A stretch of 64,000 nucleotides of DNA from Lasiosphaeris hirsuta (lineage: Eukaryota > Ascomycota > Sordariomycetes > Sordariales > Lasiosphaeriaceae): positions 1,798,001 through 1,862,000 of the forward strand of contig JAUKUA010000003.1 of assembly GCA_030549175.1 (NCBI GenBank), read 5' to 3'. Shown piece by piece: positions 46,453 through 57,356 of the stretch. A model generated the notes under the pieces. The model searched no databases. It saw only the letters and a program-made list of their open reading frames with translations, and was not told the DNA's origin. The stretch's first letter is position 1. Every line of letters starts with the position of its first letter. The position numbers and the translations under genes were made by a program.

Positions 46453-48447
46453 ATGACCAACCCAAGGATGGCCAACCAATATTCGACATTTACCAGTGCT
46501 GCCTATATTGTCGACAATGGAGCAGCCTACCACAGTTCCTACCTCTTCCCTCAAGTAGAAGAAAGCCTCCACAACATTGATCCTAATCTCCAGAGTCACT
46601 TTCCGGTTCAACCGGTTCGGGAGTACCTCCAAAACCCCCAAAGGACCACCGTCTTCGACATCGATGTTCCAATGGATGTCGGTGCAAGTGTCAACTACCA
46701 CATGCACCAGGAAGCCATCCGACCTCACCTAGGGCTCCCGTCACAGGCTCGCCACGGCAGTCCCTTCTCCGCCATTGAGCAGTCCACCATATCTGGAGGC
46801 ACGCATAACAGTCCTCGGGCAGACACCGAGTCCTGCCGCGATCCCGCGACTCCTCCGGATACGACCTACTCACCTTACCTACAGAACCCCCAGAAAAGGC
46901 ATTGGAACACGGCCGCCAGCGCTCTGGACTTTGCGGGCATGGGCCCTCAATGTGTCAACCTTAACGACATCAACCCTTCGCAGGACTACCCCGAAGAGAG
47001 CGACCAACTGAACTTTGACTTTTTCACATACAGTCTTGGGAGCCACGGCAGCCAGTACGACCCAGCTGCCTACCCAGCCGCTGAGGAAATTCACATCAAA
47101 CGAGCGAACTCTCCGGGAGCGATGCAGTCACCCATCAAGGATGAGATCCAAGCGGCCAGCAGCCAGTATCCACCCCTCGGCGATGACCACGAGCCAGACG
47201 AGGAGTCGTCGCCAGTTGCGTCCAACAGGAAGGCCGAGGAATCCGATGAAGAGTACCAAGAGCCAGTACACTCCAGACACACCACCGCCCGGTCGACGCC
47301 GCGCCAGAATACCAGGAAGAGGCCGGCCGTAGCCACTGAATCACCAGCGAGCAAGAAGAGAAAGACCAACATTAGCGCCACCCAACAACAACAACAACAA
47401 CAACAACAACAACCGCAGCCTCAGCCTCAGCTCTCACAGGTACCACCACAGCTCGCCTCCAGTCAACGACAGCTGCCGTCGAACAGCAGCGTCAACAGCA
47501 GCCAGCTCAAGTGTCCGGACAGCACCTGCAAGGGAATCGCCTCCTTCGCCGACCAGACCTTGCTAGATGCTCACATCAAGAAGAAGCACACGCGCCCCTA
47601 CCCATGCGTCTTCCACTTTGCCGGCTGCGACTCGACGTTTGCAAGCAAGAACGAGTGGAAGCGGCACTGCAGTTCTCAGCACATCTTACAACACTACTGG
47701 ATCTGCCAGGAGAAGGATTGCATCAACAACCCCAACGGAGCATGCCCGATCCCGACAAACTCGATGGCTGCGCGCGCCAGCGCGGTAGGCTCCAAAGCAA
47801 GGGCCTCCTCATCCACGCCAAACAACACGGGCGAGCCCGGCGCCATCTTCAACCGCAAAGACCTCTACACTCAACACATGCGCCGCATGCACATGCCCGC
47901 GGGGCTCAAAAACCCCCCTCCTCCGACCACGTCCAAAAAGTCGAAAAAGGCGACCGCCTCCAGCAATGCCGACAACGTCTGGAACCAGCAGCTCCACCGC
48001 TTCCAGGAGGAGGCCATCCGCGCGCGCTGCTCGCTCCCGATCTACATGACGTGCCCCGCGGCCAACTGCGACTCCGAGTTCCGCGGCGCGGACGCGTGGG
48101 ACCTGCGCATGGAACATGTCGCCAAGCACTGCGACGGGGCGGCGCAGGGCCGCGAGCCCAAGGTGGTGTTTGGTGGAGAGGGAGATGAGTGCTTGACCGA
48201 GTGGGCGGGCAGTGGGGAAGTGGACATTGTGCAGCGGGTCGGGGGGCGCTGGGTGCTGACGCAGAAGGGGAAGGCGGCCAAAGGGGGCGCTACCGAGGGG
48301 AGGGGGGTGTTTCCTTCTCTGGCTGATGCGGGTGCGAGTGTGAAGAGGGAGGTGGAGGAGGAGATTGTTGCGGCCCCTGCCGTGGACGAGGACGAGGACG
48401 AGGACGAGGACGCGGATGGGGAGGATGAGGATGTGTTCCAACGATGA
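46453..48447 (+). CDS. C2H2 zinc-finger transcription factor with polyQ and acidic tail
   Basis: Single-exon gene of 664 residues. The frame is open upstream to 46195 without an ATG; the first ATG of the leader is at 46453. The N-terminal 300 residues are Ser/Pro/Gln-rich and likely disordered, then a basic stretch (KKRKTN) and a polyQ/PQ tract encoded by CAA repeats at about 47385-47430. Zinc fingers begin near residue 353: CPDSTCKGIASFADQTLLDA with HIKKKH, then YPCVFHFAGCDSTFASKNEW with KRHCSSQH, and WICQEKDC. A later group reads FNRKDLYTQHMRRMH and CPAANCDSEFRGADAW with HVAKHC. The C-terminus is a run of Asp/Glu. The SKNEWKRH...QHxxxxxWxC segment matches the SKNDWKRH segment of the C2H2 gene 7.6 kb upstream. 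Regulator by inference; no known target. Confidence 0.9.
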   Translation: MTNPRMANQYSTFTSAAYIVDNGAAYHSSYLFPQVEESLHNIDPNLQSHFPVQPVREYLQNPQRTTVFDIDVPMDVGASVNYHMHQEAIRPHLGLPSQARHGSPFSAIEQSTISGGTHNSPRADTESCRDPATPPDTTYSPYLQNPQKRHWNTAASALDFAGMGPQCVNLNDINPSQDYPEESDQLNFDFFTYSLGSHGSQYDPAAYPAAEEIHIKRANSPGAMQSPIKDEIQAASSQYPPLGDDHEPDEESSPVASNRKAEESDEEYQEPVHSRHTTARSTPRQNTRKRPAVATESPASKKRKTNISATQQQQQQQQQQPQPQPQLSQVPPQLASSQRQLPSNSSVNSSQLKCPDSTCKGIASFADQTLLDAHIKKKHTRPYPCVFHFAGCDSTFASKNEWKRHCSSQHILQHYWICQEKDCINNPNGACPIPTNSMAARASAVGSKARASSSTPNNTGEPGAIFNRKDLYTQHMRRMHMPAGLKNPPPPTTSKKSKKATASSNADNVWNQQLHRFQEEAIRARCSLPIYMTCPAANCDSEFRGADAWDLRMEHVAKHCDGAAQGREPKVVFGGEGDECLTEWAGSGEVDIVQRVGGRWVLTQKGKAAKGGATEGRGVFPSLADAGASVKREVEEEIVAAPAVDEDEDEDEDADGEDEDVFQR

Positions 48448-51400
48448 TCGGATAAAACGTGCCTTTTGTTTCTCTGGGCTTGGGATTTCCTTGGATGGCT
48501 CTACGATAACACGATGTTGGATGATGGCATTTCTTTTTGATACCTGGTGGTTATAGTTTTTTTTTATATTTTCTTCTCCTTTGACTGTATGTCTTGTTTT
48601 TACGGCGTCTACCTCTGGGGACATACCTGGAGCGATGAGCATAGGCATATTGCATCAGGCAACTTCTACATGGATTTAACGCTTCTTGGGAGAGAAGAGC
48701 GAGCGATTGATACACTTGCGCACTACTTTACATAATTCAGATCAAAAAAGAGTTGACATGCGAAGTTTTCGCACTTTGCATCCATCTTTTCCAATTACCT
48801 ATTTTGACTTGCTGCCAATTGTGACGAGGTTGGTGTGGCACAAAGCGTCCAAAAATCCGTCGTTAGCCACATGTGATTTCCGGAGTTCCGCAACTAAGCT
48901 TACACCTACCTACCTCTCTCTCACTTTCGTCCCCTCAGGTTGCGTCACAGCTTGGGAATTGGCAGTGGGAGCGAGGCACAAATTAGCGATTGGGATGGAT
49001 AGCATGCAAAACCAGGTCGCCCAGGCGCCTGGTTGCCTTCGGGCATGTGTCCCCCTTCCTGCCTATCTGCCTGCCTGCGCCGGAGACCCAATCGTGCCAT
49101 GCTTGCATTTCGCCTTGCATGAGACAAGAGATAAATCCCCGTCTTTGACGAGATAAGTGAGAAGAAAAAAAATCACGTCTTTCCAATGGGACAATTGAGA
49201 CTCGTGAGAATGAACAAAGGGGGAGACGAAAAGAAAAAAAAAAGCCTATTGGGCCCGATGCGACATGCAGGCAGGTAGGCCGTGCTACGAGGGGGGACTG
49301 GGAAAGCGCTGGGGGTGGTCGTGTGTGATGGACGGCATGGGGGAAATGTCCGGGATCTGAATAGTGGCGAGCAGTGCAGACCCAAGTTGCGCAAGTAAAT
49401 GGGAAGTTGGCTCCGTTCCCTCAACTCGTGAGACATACAAAAGTGTCAAACCCCACTTGTAGGGTGTGGCTCAGCCCTTGACCTGAAGACATGAAGTTGC
49501 CTTAAACTTTACCGCATTTCCTTTTTGGATATGGTGGGCCCGCAGGCGTGCCGCATTGGACCCGCATCCCCAGATTCGCAACAGCCGAAGAGGGTCAAGC
49601 GGCGCGGATTAGTAAAGATTGGGAAAGGCGCACTGGGGGGGGGGGGGGAGGGGGCGTGGCTTGTTTGGCTTGTTCGCTTGCACGGGTCCTGGGCGCTTGT
49701 GGCCTGCGATGCCGTTGCAGGAGGCCTGCCATCCAGTCATTCTCTCCCCCAACTCCACATCGTTAACCCCTTGACATTGCGAATCCCATTGATATGGGAT
49801 AATGTGAGATATGACAAAGTATACTCGGGCTGAACGGCGTCCCCAATCACGTTTCATGGGTTCTGGATGCTGCACCAACAGCACCTGACCCGACAGGTCC
49901 CAGGGCAGGGGCGGTGGGCCAAAAATGATGCCATGATGGGCTCCCGTCTCCCGACCTGGCCGAGACTTTCCAGTAGCAGATCGGTCCCGCCATCGGTCAT
50001 CAGCAATGATTGAATTACTATGTAGAGGGCAAAAGGGGGTTTCCCTCGTACCATGCGCTGTAGTACTGCGCCTTGTGATTGACACTTGGGTACTTTGCAG
50101 AAGACTCTGCATCTGCCGCAGTACAATAACACGACAAATTGGTGCCAAGGCACACACGCGCACACTCACACAAGCTTGATTTCTCGTTTTCTCCTTCGTT
50201 CCATCGCGATCGCGGGCTCTTGGGCGCCCACGCGCCCGGGTTTTGTGTTTTGGGGGACCACTAGGCCACTTAACCCTGAGCTGGCCCTACCTCCCAGGCA
50301 CACAATTCCCCCCACCCACGGGCCATGGACACCCAAGGTGTATCCGTTGGGCTGAGGTGGTGTGCTAGATGCCCAACCCAATACACCACCACCCAACCAA
50401 ACTGCGCTCCGCCAGCTGAGCGGCCCCTCCTCCGCCGTCAAAGGAGTGGCCTGCACAGCACACCTCGCCCGCCCCATCCCGTTCGTCAATTCCATCAGGT
50501 AAGGCGAGGTGAGGTGATCATGACAGGGCACAAACCTTCCCCATATCCCCTTGTGCAAGTACTGCACGTCGTACCATCACGTCGCGGGGAGGCGCGCATC
50601 AGTAGTGCAGTCCCGTGGAAGTACGCTAGCACAGCAGCGACGACGGCGACTAGGGCCGCAGCACGAACCACTCAGCTGCCCGCTTTCGTGTCACCCACCG
50701 CCGCCGCCGCCGTTGCTGCTCGTCCAAGACAGTGTCCGCAGCACGCACAGTAAAAAAACCCAAAAAAAAAAAAAAAAAAAAAAAATTCGTGTCAAAAAGC
50801 TCACCCGCTCACATCGCGTCCCCGGAGGCACTGTGCCAGCTCGGTAAGTGGGTTGATGGCGCGTCCCAGGAACCCTTCTTTTCTTTTTTTCTCCATGACT
50901 TTCCCCAAGGGAACTTTAGCCATCTTGGGGAAGCTGCATCCAGCCGCTGTGGCTCGTTGGGGTCCGGTGTACTACTAACCTGAATGAGAGTCGCATGTCT
51001 GAGGCTGAAGATACCTACTTTGGAAGATAAGTACGGAGTAGCTAGGGGTGCTGGTGATCGGCAGGACATTGCACTCACTGCTGCTGAAAGCCACTACCGA
51101 AGCTGTGGAAGATATTTCGGCGCCTGCATTTGCGGTGACCGCATTTGGGAATCGAAGACCGCTTGGCTGGTTGGCTAGGTCTCTTGCAGGTCAGCCATGA
51201 TGCCGGTGGGCAAAAGGGGGGGGAGGTTGGGGAGCTGTGTCAGGTTCGGCCTGGTCGGTCGGGTTGCACACACTCTCGGTTCATACACCCCCCTCGCAGT
51301 TCGCCACTGCGGTTGGATACTGACACGACATTGGAAATTTGGCGGCATGTCGGTCTGATATTGTTGCTGGTAGTGGCGTGTAAAGCATTGTACTGTACAT

Positions 51401-53150
51401 GGCGTCCAAGTGTGTGTTATTCCTTCGATGTCAAAGTCCCGAGATTCAGGAAAGATTCTCAACGGGGGCTTGTTTGGGCCCGCAAAGTGTCTGCCTCAGA
51501 CTAATGCGTGGCGTGTTTCTAGTCGACCTGTTGAACCCATCAAATCCGCTGAGACAGACCTGCCTAAGCCTACTATACCTGTCTGTCGGGTCATACATGG
51601 CAGTTGCTCAAGCTGGTCGGGAGCTACTACTAGTGGCCGCCATGTTTCGTAGAAACGGTCCAACGGGAAAACACCATCGGTGGTTGCCCGGGTTTGCTGT
51701 CTTGTTTGGGGATCGAAACCGATCTGTGCCGCCCCCTATGCGCGCCGGGTGCCCTAGATTTTTAGGAATGATAGACAGGCGAGGTAGATAACTGGTGGTT
51801 GTCACAAGTTTGTTGACATTTTGCGCGAACCACACACACTTAGACTCTGGCTACCAACGACGTACGGCTAGGTATTCTAGGGGCCTTAAAAGTCCCCATC
51901 TGAGGCAAGGCGAGATGAGTATCTGGCGCCCGGATTGAAGACAACGGGTTCAAGGTGCAGGGGTAACCGCGTACTGAGTAAGGCAGGTACACCGGAGAAG
52001 AGGCAAGGCGGACGATCAAATCATTCACCATGATTCAAGTTGTTACCATCGATGGCCCCCTCGGGGCAACCACACCCGAGGAAAGAGCGTACCGCGAAGC
52101 AAGGCACCCAGAGAGCCTCACATTTCCAAAATAGACACTAGCTCCAAGATCGATGTTCTAACTCGTCAACCTTGGTAAAAGTTATCATCTGAGCACGAGA
52201 CGCCCCCTTCAACCATCCGGTGTTCACTTGTAGCATCAGCCAAGCCAACACAGCGGGAAAGGGGGCGCTTCATCTTCGCTTATTTTGTGTGCCACTCTAC
52301 GTGTTGCCCAGCTGGCTACAAAATATATCCATGGTTCAAAGTACCAACACGCTAGAGTGATGGGGGCCTGGTTCTGCCTAGAGAATGACATCGTGGCCTG
52401 TGATAGCGTTCGCGTGGAGTATCAACATGGAAGCCCGAGGCAAGTCACGAGCAGCTGCCCACCCGACTCACTGTTTGAGAGTGGGCCACACACGAGATGT
52501 GTTGAACTTCCCGGGTTTGGTGGCAGCAGCACCATCGAACCGGTCGTTTCCTAACAACGAAAGTAGCCGCATCCTTCTTTCCCGTGAATCGGAATAAGGT
52601 TCATGCCTCGAGGACGAATCTCCCGCGCAAATTTCCCATCCCATTTTGCAAGAGGAGTGTGAGTTAGACGACGATTCTATCCCCGCGGCCAGCACAGACT
52701 CGAGGCGCCAGCGAGGCCCTCTGATTGTTGTATTCCTTCCTTTTCAGATCAGTGCTCCCCCTGAGGTACGCGACTTTCTGGCCAAAACACACAACATATG
52801 CTATCCACTGCAGCAGAATTAAGGTTTTAGAATTCTTCAAGAGGCACGTGCTGCCACATGGTGACAGGATGCTCGAAACTCTTCATGATTTTTCCGCTGG
52901 CGGTCTGAGTTAACCCGGTACTGTTAGGGTTTCTGCTGAGTGAACGGCTTCTGTAAAACTTATGTTGATGGCTTACTTTATTTCTTGGAACCCATAGTTT
53001 TAGCTGTTTTGACTTCAGTTAACTGAACCTCCGTGACTCATTGGGTTCTTTATAAACGTCTACAACTTTGCTAGGAACCATCTCTTCCGTTCTTAGCCCT
53101 TAGCATTCGATTCTCGTCATATGGTACCTCTTTTGCAGCACGACTTAGTT
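48448..53150. other. 4.7-kb stretch without a supportable gene
   Basis: The beginning is probably the 3' untranslated region of the C2H2 gene. A G14 run occurs at 49635-49648 and an A24 run at 50762-50785. From about 52920 to 53150 the sequence becomes clearly AT-richer, directly in front of the 2EXR relic. No exon was recognised. Confidence 0.5.
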
Positions 53151-53161
53151 CTACGTACTCT

Positions 53162-54107
53162 GAGATGGCTTGCACTCCTCCCCCGGGAGTTGAGGGACAT
53201 CATCTAGATCTCGCGATCCGCCCAGACCAACCTGAACCACATTTTTATTTTTTTTTTTATTTTTTTTTTTTGGTTTTACCGTGTTCAGTGATGAATACAA
53301 GGATGAGCTGGAAGTGATGAAGAAGTATTCCGTGCCAGGCCGCAGGCTCGGATTGGCAGCACCACGCGGCCGCAAGGACGATTCTTATCCATGGACCGCA
53401 TCCAACCCTTCGGCGTACATGATTGACGGTGGTCGGTCTCTGGACCGCCTGCAGAGAGTCCCGGGAAAGAATGGAGAGACGATACCAGACAAAGTAATGG
53501 CGCCGATTTACCAAACCCTTCGACGACAGTCGTCCCTTCCAATACTACCGCGATGACTTCCCAAACGCACCTGTCACTGGCGTGTTGGAGCCCGGTGAAA
53601 AGCAGCTCTTCACCATCTACCCCAAGACCGACTTTTTCTGCTTGAAGCCATTCAATCCAGACACGATCGACTGGTACTACGTCTGTTGCTGGGCAGTGCC
53701 GATATTTAGCAATGATTTCGGCTATCGACTTACTCACCTAACCTTCGAGTTGGACCTGGCCTGGCTGGACGGCTCGGACAGACGGAACGAGTATACCAAT
53801 TATGAGCTAGGGGATTTTGGCTGTGTGGCCAGGGCAGCTTATGACATTAGATGTGGTGTTGATTACCAGTGGTTCATCGACAAGGACATCAAACGGCGCC
53901 CGGATGCTCCATTGGATGATATGCCTAAAAGCCGACGTATCTTTTACGGAAATGGCTGTAAGTACATTTGAAGTTAGGCCCGATGATCTAGGTTGGATAA
54001 ATGGCGAAGTAGGGAAGAGGGATGCGAGGGACTTTGAATCTCTTCTGGATGATAGCTTGTTAGACTGCTGGGAGCGCGAGGCTGCGCCGCCGACTCCAGG
54101 TTACTAG
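53162..54107 (+). pseudogene. decayed 2EXR-domain gene
   Basis: The fragments follow the order of fungal 2EXR-domain proteins, a large family of unknown function: LLPRELRDII, AIRPDQPEPHF, TVFSDEYKDELEVMKKYSVP, LWTACRESRERMERRYQTK and a C-terminal part (FQYYRDDFPNAPVTG, KPFNPDTIDWYYVC, RPDDLGWINGEV, SLLDDSLLDCWE). They sit in different frames. Visible lesions: a TAG at 53205-53207 where the family has Trp, a 1-nt shift just after it, a T-rich expansion at about 53240-53271, a 4-nt excess at about 53431-53436 just before the LWTAC motif, a TAA at 53495-53497, and a 1-nt shift near 53967. Both stops can be explained by CpA-to-TpA changes on one or the other strand, the RIP context. Introns cannot explain the breaks, as no usable sites flank them. 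Confidence 0.82.
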
Positions 54108-55287
54108 CCACGATGGACTTTTATGCCACCCGAAGCTCCAGAACTTGGTGTTCTCGCATGTGTCCCGGATCCTCGAAAGGAAACTGTGCGAACGGACTGG
54201 ACTGGTCAGAATAAACTTTGGCTAGACATCCAAGATATGTGAAATATCCATGGCAATTATGTGGCAAGTCGTGTTCTATCATGGATTAAGGCGGCATCCG
54301 TGTCAATGTTGGCGTCCCAAAATATGGTGTCCTACGCCCTCGTGAAATAAAATAAATCCCATCTGACTATCAGCAGCCATGCCATGCTCTCTAACCGTGA
54401 GAATCTGTGGGGTAATCGTAGTGGTGGGAGAAACAGAACGAGGTTGAAGAGGGCTGGGAAAGTAAGAATACCTACCTATTTTGCCGCCCATATGTCTGAG
54501 ATCAAGTTGGCGTCATGATTTTGTCAGCTCCGAGGGTCGAGGGGGATATGACTAAGGAATGTGACCAAAATTGTGATATTTCGCCCGATCGGTTGGTCAT
54601 GACGCAGCGGGTAATGGGGGCCATGGTATGTTGTCTTCGCCGGTGCTCGAGAACTACCCGCTTAAGTCTTTGGTATATTTGCTATGGTGTTGGTGGGGTG
54701 GGCCAGGGTTGCCCCTTTTCCACTATTGACATTACCGGTCGTGATCGACTTGGTTGCTCGGGCAATGTGGGGGTGGTGGCAAGAGAGGAACGACTTTTCT
54801 GCTTGTCATTCTTTCATAGCCTTCAGAAATTGGGGCACGGTTCCAGTGTGTGGGGGGGTTATCTGGCTCTGGTGGGAGGGGAATCAGGGGTAGCTTGGGG
54901 CTTAGCAGGGAGATGGGTATCTGGAGAGATAGAAGTGATTTCTTCAAGACCTTGTGAGAATAGTTTGAGAGTGCCTTACCAGGGTGGTTGACATGAGGAA
55001 GTAGCGAGCCTCCATTGACGCCCTGTGACTGTGGGTCTTGCTTCGGGACATTGAAACTCTGTTCGCCGGATTGGCCGGCCGCCCTGGTCACCGATGCACT
55101 GCCCTTTCCCGTCCGGGCCGCGGGAGGAAGGCCGGAGGTCCTGCCCGCGTTTTCACGGCAAGAGCCCTAAGCCCGCTCACAACCTAAACACTCCCCCGTC
55201 AGAGCAAGCCTTGCTCACCTCAACTCTCTATCAACAATAATCGGAATCACGGCTCTATCACCAGCTTTGATCGACATCACCAACACC
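54108..55287. other. intergenic; promoter and leader of the next gene
   Basis: No exon was recognised. The last 150 bp, rich in C and A, look like the 5' leader of the gene starting at 55288. Confidence 0.5.
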
Positions 55288-56997
55288 ATGTCCTCCCCGA
55301 TCAAGCCTCTCGAGCCGGGCCGCTCTGCCAACCAAGGCCCCCCAAACCAAGAAGTGACGACCCCAACGACGGGCCGCATCCTTGACCGCGGGATGGAAGG
55401 ACGGGCGATCCCGCACAGCCTTTCGTCCAACCTGGGCCAGCAGAGCCCATCACCACTTAGGAGTAGCCCTCTCACCAAGCCGCCGGGCACATCTGTGCGC
55501 GAGATCGTCAACTGGATCGAACAAGCATCCGGTAGCCCACGTGGTCCTGAGCAACCCAAGCCACAGCTCGTCACGAGGGGCGGCACAAGCGAGGTGCCAG
55601 CAATCATTGTCACGAACGACAACGTCCAGAGCAGTGAAAACGACGTGTTTTTTGGAAGGAGCGACCTGAGGACAAACACGTCCTCGGCCAGTGAGGAGAG
55701 CCCCAGAAAAGCCCAGACGATTGAACGTCCCCATGTGCTTCCAATCCATCCCACCTTTGTCACTCGTTCTTCAATCGGCGACCAAGACCAGAGTGAGGTG
55801 TGCTCACTCACCCTGTGCAAGCACAAGGAATATCTCAACAACCGCCCGCTGGGAAGGTGCCTCGACTACTTGGAGCAGGACCAGGAGCTCAAGGAAAAAG
55901 AAAACGAGACAAACACGAAGAAGATGGATGAGAAGAACTCCCAGCAGCAGCAACGCGCTCCTGCCCCCGTGCCTGCCCCCATCAGCGAGACCCAGCCCTC
56001 GTCGCCGGTCGAGATGCTGGATAGTCTAATGAGGGAACTCGAGGCTCTCGACTTCGAAAAGGAATACTTTGAAAAGGACAAACTCGCAATGGAGAAGCTG
56101 GAAAAGGACAAGCTCGCAAAGGACAAGCGGGAAAAGGACGACAGCAAGAAAGAGACAAGCGAGAAACGTGATCCCAAGGAAGTCAAGGCATTTTGGGACA
56201 ACGTCCGCGCCCAGCTGTGGATCGATGACGACGAAATCTACGGAGACTCAAGCTCCGCAGAGGATAGCGAGAAGGGTGAGGGAGAGATGACACCTGCTGA
56301 CGATAAGAGACACGAGAAAGGCGGCAGAGATGGAGAGGATGGTGGTGATGAACTCACCCCGACTGGCCCATCGTTTCCCACTCGCAAATCAGACGGATCG
56401 GACAAACCCAAGCCAGCTCCCTGCCCGACTCGTCTCCCGCCGCCACCTCCGACCCCCGTTCTTGCAGCCAAGAAATTTTCGGAGCACGACTTGGTCTTCC
56501 AGTCCGAGCCCTTCCCGTCCTGGGACCCGAGCTCGCCGTCGGCCTACAGCCCCGCCGAGTCGCCCCAGCTCGGAGTCTCGCCTCCCACCGTGGTCGTGGC
56601 CACCCCCGCCGTCTTCACCAGCCTCGAAGACATGTACCCGGAGCCCGAGCTGCCCTCGAGCTTCTACACCAGCCAGGGCAGGCTCCCCTCCTCCCCGCCT
56701 TTCGCGCCAAATCGGGCCGTCGACGCCGGCGACTCCTTCCTCCCCCGCCGGCCCTCACAGGCAGCCTCGCATTCCCGCCACAACCTATCCCGGGGACCAA
56801 TCGGCGTCGCCCGCCCCCGCGCTCCCTCGAGCGTATACTCACGCAAGGACTCGGACCCGGCCCACAGCGGCCCGGTCCCGGTCCCTCCGCGCCACGCGGT
56901 CACCCCGTCCCCGAACTTCCCACCGGCCCTGCGGCGCATGACGACGGAGGAGAAGATCGAGGAAATCGATGCCTTTTTCAACAAGGAGATGGCGTAG
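55288..56997 (+). CDS. disordered protein of unknown function with Lys/Glu coiled-coil segment
   Basis: Intronless gene of 569 residues. I recognise no domain. Residues 1 to about 170 are Ser/Pro/Thr-rich. A short motif VCSLTLCKHKEYLNNRP with two cysteines lies near residue 175-190. Residues about 190-300 are strongly charged, with repeats of EKDKLA and KEKDD type (56060-56150) and DNVRAQLWIDDDEIYGDSSS behind them. The remainder is Pro/Ser-rich, with PPPPPTP and several SPP/TPP sites, and ends in TTEEKIEEIDAFFNKEMA, a predicted helix. Codon use is strongly C/G-ending, which supports a real gene. The ATG at 55288 is preceded by caacacc, a good fungal start context. It converges on the PPR gene. 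Function is unknown; such proteins are often signalling or scaffold proteins, but nothing here proves that. Confidence 0.85.
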   Translation: MSSPIKPLEPGRSANQGPPNQEVTTPTTGRILDRGMEGRAIPHSLSSNLGQQSPSPLRSSPLTKPPGTSVREIVNWIEQASGSPRGPEQPKPQLVTRGGTSEVPAIIVTNDNVQSSENDVFFGRSDLRTNTSSASEESPRKAQTIERPHVLPIHPTFVTRSSIGDQDQSEVCSLTLCKHKEYLNNRPLGRCLDYLEQDQELKEKENETNTKKMDEKNSQQQQRAPAPVPAPISETQPSSPVEMLDSLMRELEALDFEKEYFEKDKLAMEKLEKDKLAKDKREKDDSKKETSEKRDPKEVKAFWDNVRAQLWIDDDEIYGDSSSAEDSEKGEGEMTPADDKRHEKGGRDGEDGGDELTPTGPSFPTRKSDGSDKPKPAPCPTRLPPPPPTPVLAAKKFSEHDLVFQSEPFPSWDPSSPSAYSPAESPQLGVSPPTVVVATPAVFTSLEDMYPEPELPSSFYTSQGRLPSSPPFAPNRAVDAGDSFLPRRPSQAASHSRHNLSRGPIGVARPRAPSSVYSRKDSDPAHSGPVPVPPRHAVTPSPNFPPALRRMTTEEKIEEIDAFFNKEMA

Positions 56998-57356
56998 GGA
57001 GGGGAGGAAGAGGCCTTGTCGGAGGGTAGGGAGGAGGTCAAGGGAGTAGAGAAAGGCCTTTGGTTTGGTGGAGGAGGACTTTGTAAGCATAATAATGAGC
57101 ACTTTGACTTTTGAGGTAGACGTCCTAGAGGACTAAGAAGGCGTTACGGCCATGGCAAGGAGGGTTTGGAGTTCAGGAGGCGAGACGAGATGAGGGAGTA
57201 CGTTAGTACAAAGTCAAAATGAGAAGTGATATGACAAGTTGATATTTTCCAGTACATACATGCTGGTGTCATTGTGATCATATACGCCGTACACTATCCT
57301 CACTGAGGAAACAATCGCGGGGCTAGAGAGAGGTAGAGACAGTGGGGGCGTACCGC
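56998..57356. other. tail-to-tail intergenic region
   Basis: 359 bp between two convergent genes; it must hold both 3' ends. I see no other feature. Confidence 0.6.
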
